A DNA stretch of 64,000 nucleotides from Scedosporium boydii (lineage: Eukaryota > Ascomycota > Sordariomycetes > Microascales > Microascaceae), in the NCBI GenBank assembly GCA_002221725.1, contig NJFT01000185.1, positions 17,096 through 81,095 on the forward strand, read 5' to 3'. Below are positions 57,719 to 64,000 of the stretch, in pieces. Positions within the stretch are counted from its first letter, which is position 1. Each line of letters opens with the position of its first letter. The position numbers were made by a program, and so were the translations under genes. The notes below the pieces were generated by a model, which had not been told where the DNA came from, ran no database searches, and worked only from the letters and a program-made list of their open reading frames with translations.

Positions 57719-59259
57719 ATGGCCGCTATCAGACAGTTTGCAACACACTTCGAACGCACACCTGGAAATGCCGGATCCCCAGCTTATTATCATATCGGTG
57801 GCTTTCTGCCAGTCCACTTTGGAGATAAGATCCACGGCCAGTATACGGTTCTGCGAAAGCTGGGAAGGGGAGCTTGTTCCACTGTTTGGCTGGCCCGAGA
57901 TGAGAGGTAATATCCATTGACTAGGGAACCTGCCTCGATCTTTTCATGACGCTAATGAATCGCCAGAGCGAAGCGGTACGTCGCACTGAAGATTTGCGCA
58001 GCCATCGGCTCACGCGGCCAGCAGGAGGTGGCGTTCCTTCGTCAACTCAGCGTGCCTGGAGATATCATAAACGAGTCTACAGGATGTCAACGAGAAAGGC
58101 TACATGTCGAACAACTTTTTGAGGCTTTCGAGTGCCAGAGCAAAAATGGAACCCATCAAGTACTTGTTCTCGAACCGATGGGCAGAACGCTCGAGCACTA
58201 CCTTACTTTCGTGGGGGCGCCAGGTCAGTTGGATTTCCTGCGCGAGGCCGTGAGGCAGGTGATTCAAGGTCTAGCTTTCATCCACGAGAAGGGTATTGTA
58301 CATCGAGGTGAGTTGCATCGATATCCTTGGTCACTCCCACTGCAAGCTTGGCTAAGAGTATTTCAATCCAATCTACAGACCTCCAGCCAGGCAATGTTTT
58401 TTTCGCACTTCCCGAAGGGTTTCTAGATTCCCAGTCTCCGCAGAACTTGACCCAGAATGTCAAGAAGGACGTCTGAGATATATATTACTTAAAAAGGATC
58501 GATGGCAAACGTCTCGATACCACATCTCCGAAGTATACCGTCGAACCACGGCCACTGGATGCTGCTATCCCACCCCCATCACCACGCAGTGATTTTCGAC
58601 TCGTTATTGGGGATTTTGGAGCAGGTAAATGCGTCCCCTCCGCCAGTAACCCCTTCGATGATGTTAACAGCCCCCCAAAGCCTCAACGATTGAAAATGTC
58701 AACGATGGCTTTCATGCCTTTCCCGTTACCCTGCGGGCCGCCAGAGCTCCTCCTTAGCCAATCCCTATCGGGGACAGCGGTTGATATTTGGAGTCTGGGA
58801 TGCGTGGTAGGTCTATTTCTACACTCACATTGGGCTCCAGGGATCTAAGATAAGCAAACTCAGATCTATCAACTCGTGACTCGTCGTAATTTATTTTCCA
58901 TCGATGGCTTTGCAACGCGCGAAGAACAGAATGGTGAGCATCTTCAAGGAATCACAGAGATTCTCGGCCCCCTGCCTTCAGACCTGCTCGCTCTCTGGCC
59001 CAACCGAGCGGGTTTCGTCACAGACTCTAGCGAGCTTCTTCCCGATGTCATTAAAGAGGGTATCAGAGAGCCTTTGGATGAACTAATTGACTTGTACTGC
59101 TCTGAATCAATGAGTGGGGAAGAATCGGACACAAGACGGGAGCGAGAGGAGTTTTTGAGTCTGCTGCGCGGGATGTTGAAGGTTCGACCGGAAAAACGGA
59201 AGAGAGCTGGGAATTCCTGAAGAGTGGATGGTTGAACAGAGCCTGAGGAGCTCTTAACC
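57719..59259 (+). pseudogene. SRPK-like protein kinase, decayed
   Basis: The N-lobe is well preserved: exon 1 (57719-57906) and exon 2 (57967-58307) give YTVLRKLGRGACSTVWLARD, YVALKIC and VIQGLAFIHEKGIVHR. Exon 3 from 58379 continues DLQPGNVFF, then TGA at 58474-58476 within a conserved segment (KKDV, stop, DIYYLKRIDGK), then LVIGDFGAG. Around 58675-58735 a reading shift is opened and closed again, so GFHAFPVTLRA is out of frame before PELLLSQS and VDIWSLGCV. Intron 58807-58863 joins IYQLVTRRNLFSIDGFA. Near 59213 one base is missing, so the C-terminal EFLKSGWLN is out of frame. Three or more lesions make a functional kinase unlikely. The family phosphorylates SR-type proteins, though many fungal members are divergent. 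Confidence 0.72.
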
Positions 59260-60917
59260 TTCCAATTTCTCCTGCGAGCCTCTGGGGAACCGTCTCACAC
59301 CTCGTGAAGGCTCCACGTTAGCGTCTTCGGCACGAACGTGCGAGCCAATATGCGTTAACGAAGCCCAGACAAGTAGCCAGCTCCTTCAGTCGAGATATAC
59401 GAGGGTCTTGACTATTTTCGTATACAATTTTCGAGAACTTCAAGTATGACGCTCACATCTCGCTGGGCATGGTGGGTGTCCCTAGTGGAGCTTGTGATGA
59501 CGTAGTTCACTCGTTCCAAAAAGTCTCGGCAGATATTTGACCGCAACACCTTAAGTTCTGTATCGGGAGAATAGAAAGGGTCATCTCCTTTCGCCAAGGC
59601 GACGTTTATCTCAAGCAATACTCCCAGGAAAAGTGCTGTGATGACATCCGCATTAATGAGCCTAGAAAGCTCATCGGCGGAGGCGTTCGGCACCGGAAAA
59701 GAGTCAGTCGGCCGTAAAAAGCCCCGCGGTGCCCGTGAGCTTTGTGAACCCGCCCACGGAAACTTCCACCAGATGTCGTTGGGCTCGACTAGGCCCAGGA
59801 GAGAGCGACAGATTGGGCCCTTTTGTCCTAAGCATGGCTGTGACCGCCTACCGACTGCGGCCTGTCCGACTCTGTGCGTCCCGCGTATAAGTAAACGGAC
59901 TCAGCCGGATCGGTGGGCCTTACTTACCCAGGCACATATCGAAAGGATTTAGCGTTAGTATATTGGACCTAACACATGGAGACCCACTTTTCATGCAGGC
60001 GGAGCTTGCCGTGAGAGAGCTTGAAGACTCCGACTCTGGAGTCTTGCACTGTTCTCTATTAGCCTAGAGCAACGAGCGAAGCTGCCGTTGGAAGTAATGC
60101 ATCCTTGATAAGCTAACTTACCTGCACTCTCCTCATTCTACACCAAAGGCATGTTACTAGCAGCCGGGCCGGGTGCCCATCCCTGTTTCGCTTCCATACG
60201 ACTTTGACGACATTTGCTTCCAAATCCCATTTCTCTGCTCTGTCTTTGCGGGATGCTATTAAAGAAGGATCCAGCGAAAACATCTCAGATCGGGCCGGCA
60301 GTTCCTTGGGGGACAATCGTGCTTGAATTGTGCAAGAAGGCCCTTCTCGGCTCGGCTCGGTTGGTTCCCAATGTGTAGCACTCTCGTAGGCGAGGAACTC
60401 GCGCAATGTAGAAAAGAAGGACTCACTACCCTGTTGTAGAGCCCAACGCATCCCGTCCCAGATAAAGGCGGCAAATGCATTCTAGTCTAACATAGAATTG
60501 CATCTCGCAGTCGGGTCTTGGATCGCGAGATGGAGGTTGTAGTGAGCCAACAACGTGGAGACGTCGAACTGGGACTCTGGGATTTTCAGGCAAGCAAGAT
60601 CCCACACTTTCTGATCGTTAAGGAATTCAAACACAGTCCGGTGCATGAACAGGACCTTCGGTCTCGGGTTCGGCTGAAATACTGGATATATAGACTCGTC
60701 GGTTTTAGGTGGTGACTTGTGATGCAGCTCAAGTAAACCCCCGCATCGGCTTCTCAGCCTCCCTTGCATTTCCGCGTAGAGGTCCTGTTTATCTGAGTCG
60801 CTAAGTTGACTAAATAGAAATAGGTCATTTCGATCATCGCTGATCATTGCAAGGCCATGGAGTTTTTTGATGCATGTAGCATACCTGCAGCAACCGTGAT
60901 CCTTCTTCACGGTGACG

Positions 60918-61339
60918 CTTGTTGTTACGATCCTAACGCTGAGGGTTCCGGTTAATCAATGGAATAGCGTAGTGTTGAGGACGTAGGTGACTGTTTTAAG
61001 GGTAAGTGAGGCAGTCAAACAGTATTTACAATGATATGGTGAGAAGTGCGTATTCAAGTGTAGGGGTGTAGTTGTACTTGAATTGACTACTGGAGAGTCT
61101 TGAAAGACAAACTAGATACATGGAGGACTCTATAGTTTATATAGACGTTTCCCTTCCAAGCTCTCCCGGGCAGGTCGCTCCTTGAGTTGACTGATCGGTC
61201 GCTTTGTCCTCTGATCGATCGGTCGCTCGTCGAGACGACTGATCAGTCGCTTCTTGGCAAAGGCGGCCACGTGACTTGTGATTCTGTCGTGCCACGCCGC
61301 TTCCTCGTGACCTGGTCGCGGTCATGTCGTGACACTTGT
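60918..61339. mobile_element. Solo LTR (60923-61334, 412 bp) with 5-bp target duplication CTTGT
   Basis: Begins TGTTACGA and ends TCGTGACA, near-perfect inverted ends of the TG...CA type, and is flanked by CTTGT at 60918-60922 and 61335-61339 (ACAAG in the reading direction of the host gene). Removing the element and one duplication joins the NLR coding frame KINK to RHREEGSRLL, which confirms the borders. Four 24-bp tandem units with the core GGTCGCT (61173, 61197, 61221, and AGTCGCT at 61245) lie inside. No internal region, primer-binding site or polypurine tract is present, so it is a solo LTR left by recombination. Confidence 0.8.
61173..61251. repeat. 24-bp tandem repeat inside the solo LTR
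   Basis: Core GGTCGCT (last unit AGTCGCT) recurs at exact 24-bp spacing, preceded by TGATC in three units. Read on the minus strand it encodes a chance octapeptide repeat, ATDQSSRR / ATDRSEDK / ATDQSTQG, which might be mistaken for protein structure. Confidence 0.75.
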
Positions 61340-62994
61340 TGATTTTAAAGAGCATGTGCTGGAACATGTCTTCCAGTTCCGGTGGAAGTTCGTCTACCCG
61401 CTGGCGAAGTTCTGGCAGCCGATCGTGGTCGGCGAAGCCTCTCAGGAGCGCTCTGCAGGCCAGAATGACCCAGAGAAACACGCCTGACGATTTGGCAATG
61501 ATATCCGTAATGATGCTGTCACCTTCTTCGCCACTTCTGGCAATGAGTGCTTTCATGTAATCATGACTCCCAACTGTGTCATATACGTATGAAGCGATAT
61601 CCCTCAGGTTTAAATCGTGGAGTGCGAGGGTGGGCATGCCGTCGAACGCAGCCACACAAGTGGGGATAGATCGGCTCGAAACGATGGCTTTTATGCTACT
61701 GTTAACGGTAAGGCTTTTAATGAAAGCAATACCGCCGGCAAGATCACCGTCGAATTCGTCCAGGCCATCAACAAACAGACATACTTTACCAAGGCGCTCG
61801 GTGCTATTGTGGATGATCCTGAAGTCATACTTTATCTCTGCGAGGGACGGCAGCTCGATTGCGCATTCGCCCTTGGACATATTATTCTGGAGCTCTCTCC
61901 ACATATTGGGAGTGCCTCGGGGATAAGCGATGGGTTGTAGGAAAGGATCTGGTAAAGGAGGGACCTCGACAAGCCTTCCTGGGTTCTTTGATCGGCCGTT
62001 CCAAGGCTCGTGAAAAAGAAATGCCCCACGTGGAGAGGTTCTTCGCCAGCCCATTCCTCGAGGAGGTCGTGCGTGCGTCGAGTAGAGTAGATGTGCTTCA
62101 TGAGTGTGGACTTCCCGCTCCCGGCCTTCCCAGATACCAATAGATCCCTGACCCATGTGATAACCACTCTACAAGGTCATCCCATGGGTAGTCGGCAGTT
62201 GGGGGTTCAAAAGCCCATTTCAAGGTCTGGAAATGGGCCTCTGAGATGGACTCTCTCCGCTCATCAATCCTCCGGAACCAAAGCGTCGCAAGAATCCGAT
62301 CCTCCAGGGCCTTTGTAATGGCTTGTTGCGCCGATTCGGCGATGCCATTCTGAGAGCCCTTGTAGGCGTCTAGGAGCAGATTTAGCTTTGACAAGCCCTT
62401 GACAGACCCGACATCTTCATCGTCCATCGTCCTATTAAAGCATGAACCGCCGGGAATAGGCACGAGTTCATTCAGTTTGGCCCGGAAAATTCCCAACTCT
62501 GCAACTAGTTTTCCGAATTTTTCCCTATCACGCACTACCCAGCGAATTCGTCGATGTATTGGTATTGTTGCCTTATGGCGAATCGGAACCCGGAGTGAGA
62601 GAGCCTGGTATCTTTGAAGGAAGAGATCACAGCGACGCTTGCTGTAGACTGGCTCCGCTGCCATGCTACTCTCAGTAGGCGCTTCTGCTAGCCCATACAG
62701 ATGTCTCAAGTCCGGCTCACTAGTCAAGAGTTCTGCTATGGATGACAGGATCCTGACAACGAGCACTTGAATATCTGTGTCGTCGAGTCTCCGATCGTAA
62801 TCGTCGCTCAGGAGATTCACCCTGTCGGCCCACCGAAGGAGGAGCATTTTCTCGACATCTAGTTTTGTCTCGATTATTCTGTATTCTCGTCCCTGGTGGC
62901 GTGCATCCGCGAGGAGGTTAAAGAGGTCGACTGTGCCCTTGAACGAGGCGATGATGCCTGCAACACCAAGCGCCAACCCGGCTGCCTCTGCCAT

Positions 62995-63789
62995 TGTTGT
63001 CTAGTCAAACGTAGAAATTGGATAAAAGCTTATTTTCCCTTTAGGATGCCCTCATGGCGACTGAGGTACGATTAGATGAAGGAGATGCGAGGAGGGATTC
63101 GTTTGCTGCCTGATCCTGCTCATAGATTTCAGCTGGGGCTGTGTGCACCATCTTTGAACCATGATGCAGGTGCTTGATCCTCTTCCATTGGCTGATTCTA
63201 TTTCGCACACAAGTCATTAGTCAGATCGAGTTTTGGATGAATTGACATCCGGATTGCCATCTTGAGTTGCGTAGGCGATTTACAATCTGCCTCCTCTACC
63301 GCAGATGAGCCTGCTGGATTGCATCCAGTAGTCAAGACTAGAGATGGAAGAGTAGATGGCCGGGATGGAACAAAACGCACAGAAGAAGAAGCAATCGACA
63401 ATAACTCGGACTGGGGAGCCGGCGTTGATCTTCTCGTTCTGGCACCAGCGCAGTGGCGACTTGATGAATCGGTGGCGCTCAAATCGGCTTTAAGAGCGGT
63501 TGCCCTGGCGTATTTACTACCAGATCCTCGACATCCTTGCGCTAACAAGCGAGAAATATACCTCCTGCAGAGCCTATGGCTCTGGAGTAAACCCCAAGAT
63601 TATAGAGCCTGTAGGTACTTCGGTAGGATTTTCTGATCAACTTATGAAAGATTGAGAAGAACGCAGAGATGAATAGGAGGGACAGAATGACTCGAGAATA
63701 ACGCTCCGCCCTTGAGTCACTTTGCGTGTCCCGCTAAAATACTAAACTTGAAGTTATCATGTTAATACTATATTAGCCACTTTTTTTAA
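62995..63789. other. Upstream flank of the NLR locus
   Basis: Holds a 124-codon plus frame (63262-63636) and an overlapping minus frame (63198-63548). Neither resembles a family I know and neither has a convincing start, so they are not called. Confidence 0.35.
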
Positions 63790-63814
63790 TTTTTTTTATT
63801 ATTTTTTACTTTTT

Positions 63815-64000
63815 ATTTTATTTTATTTTATTTTATTTTATTTTATTCTATTTTATTTTATTTTATTTTATTTTATTTTATTTTATTTTATTTTATTTTA
63901 TTTTATTTTATTTTATTTTATTTTATTTTATTTTATTTTATTTTATTTTATTTTATTTTATTTTATTTTATTTTATTTTATTTTATTTTATTTTATTTTA
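63815..64000 (+). repeat. TTTTA pentanucleotide microsatellite
   Basis: Perfect (TTTTA)n from about 63815 to the window end with a single T-to-C interruption (TTCTA near 63846). It is preceded by a degenerate poly-T/A tract from 63780. At least 37 units are seen, and the array is open at the right edge. It may mark a contig end or an AT-rich domain border. Confidence 0.95.

Larger units (their letters stand above)
59412..62994 (-). pseudogene. HeLo-NACHT (NLR/STAND) receptor gene, decayed and split by a solo LTR
   Basis: From ATG 62994, residues 1-210 form a HeLo domain (AGLALGVAGIIASFKGTVDL, LLLRWADRVNLL) as in HET-S and other death-inducing fungal proteins. A base is missing near 62130, so the P-loop GKAGSGKSTLMKH is in another frame; a second shift near 61920 leads to LGKVCLFVDGLDEFDG (Walker B), SSRSIPTC and ELEDMFQHMLFKINK. 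A solo LTR interrupts here. Beyond it the gene resumes with KRHREEGSRLLQVC, a shift in an A6 run, then FSQLSDSDKQDLYAEMQGRL, RSRCGGLLEL and VLFMHRTVFEFLND, a TAG at 60484-60482, and AFIWDGMRWALQQGSES. The C-terminal part near 59700 reads DSFPVPNASADELSRL. No C-terminal WD, TPR or ankyrin repeats are seen. Such genes control heterokaryon incompatibility and cell death; this copy is dead. Confidence 0.75.

Noticed and set aside
58394..58500. Possible intron hiding the TGA in the SRPK-like kinase
   Set aside because: The only candidate (GTCTGA...CCGAAG) would remove a conserved segment and has a poor donor.
61137..62156. A 339-residue protein with an octapeptide ATDQS-type repeat at its C-terminus
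   Set aside because: The first 50 residues are an out-of-frame shadow of the P-loop region and the repeat is translated solo-LTR sequence. The true gene is the HeLo-NACHT relic.

Overview
The window is genomic DNA of a filamentous ascomycete (Pezizomycotina; a Sordariomycete would fit, but the sequence does not settle the genus). Reasons: short introns of about 45-110 bp with GT...AG ends and CTAAC/CTGAC-type branch sites, gene-sized spacing with genes on both strands, and families largely restricted to these fungi: FunK1 kinases, HeLo-NACHT receptors, ipa proteins, fungal N-terminal/ubiquitin-like domain proteins, Zn2Cys6-ankyrin proteins, DUF7136 and DUF1996 secreted proteins, Pth11-type rhodopsin-like receptors. 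No rRNA, tRNA, CRISPR array or bacterial operon was seen. Many genes are split by introns; exon models were assembled by hand from splice signals, reading phase and family similarity.

Layout. 0.5-5 kb: a cytosolic-type sulfatase and a sugar transporter transcribed away from a shared promoter. 5.7-11.1 kb: a gene graveyard around an intact glutathione S-transferase and an intact FAR1-type protein, holding a FunK1 kinase relic, the 3' end of a CYP52-like P450, the 5' end of a second P450, and a trans-enoyl reductase reduced to its two ends. 11.5-29.9 kb: mostly intact genes: a fungal N-terminal domain/double ubiquitin-like protein, a secreted GMC oxidoreductase, a two-repeat protein of unknown function, a DUF7136 GPI-type protein, a P450 with an unusual I-helix, a SurE phosphatase, a DUF1996 protein and a 100-residue cysteine-rich secreted protein. 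32-46 kb: an SDR, an HsbA/UVI-1-like protein broken by a frameshift, an ipa gene with two in-frame TAG codons, an HNH-like/APH-fold protein, an acetamidase-type amidase with a complete Ser-Ser-Lys triad, and a seven-helix receptor. 48-64 kb: a Zn2Cys6-ankyrin gene with a stop and a frameshift, a 183-bp foldback element, a secreted RNase T2, a GPI-anchored cell-wall protein, a decayed SRPK-like kinase, a HeLo-NACHT receptor gene interrupted by a 412-bp solo LTR with a 5-bp target duplication, and a long TTTTA microsatellite running off the end.

The striking theme is decay. At least nine loci are relics or carry inactivating lesions. Several nonsense codons can be explained by C:G to T:A transitions, and the lesions fall mainly on signalling or incompatibility genes (FunK1, SRPK-like, HeLo-NACHT, Zn2Cys6-ankyrin, ipa) and on secondary-metabolism genes. 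No wholly new system is proven. The most useful leads are the solo LTR inside the receptor gene, the two-ended enoyl-reductase relic among P450 relics, the exon-duplicated ubiquitin-like protein, the tandem-repeat protein of unknown function, and the ipa gene with a HicA-like C-terminus.
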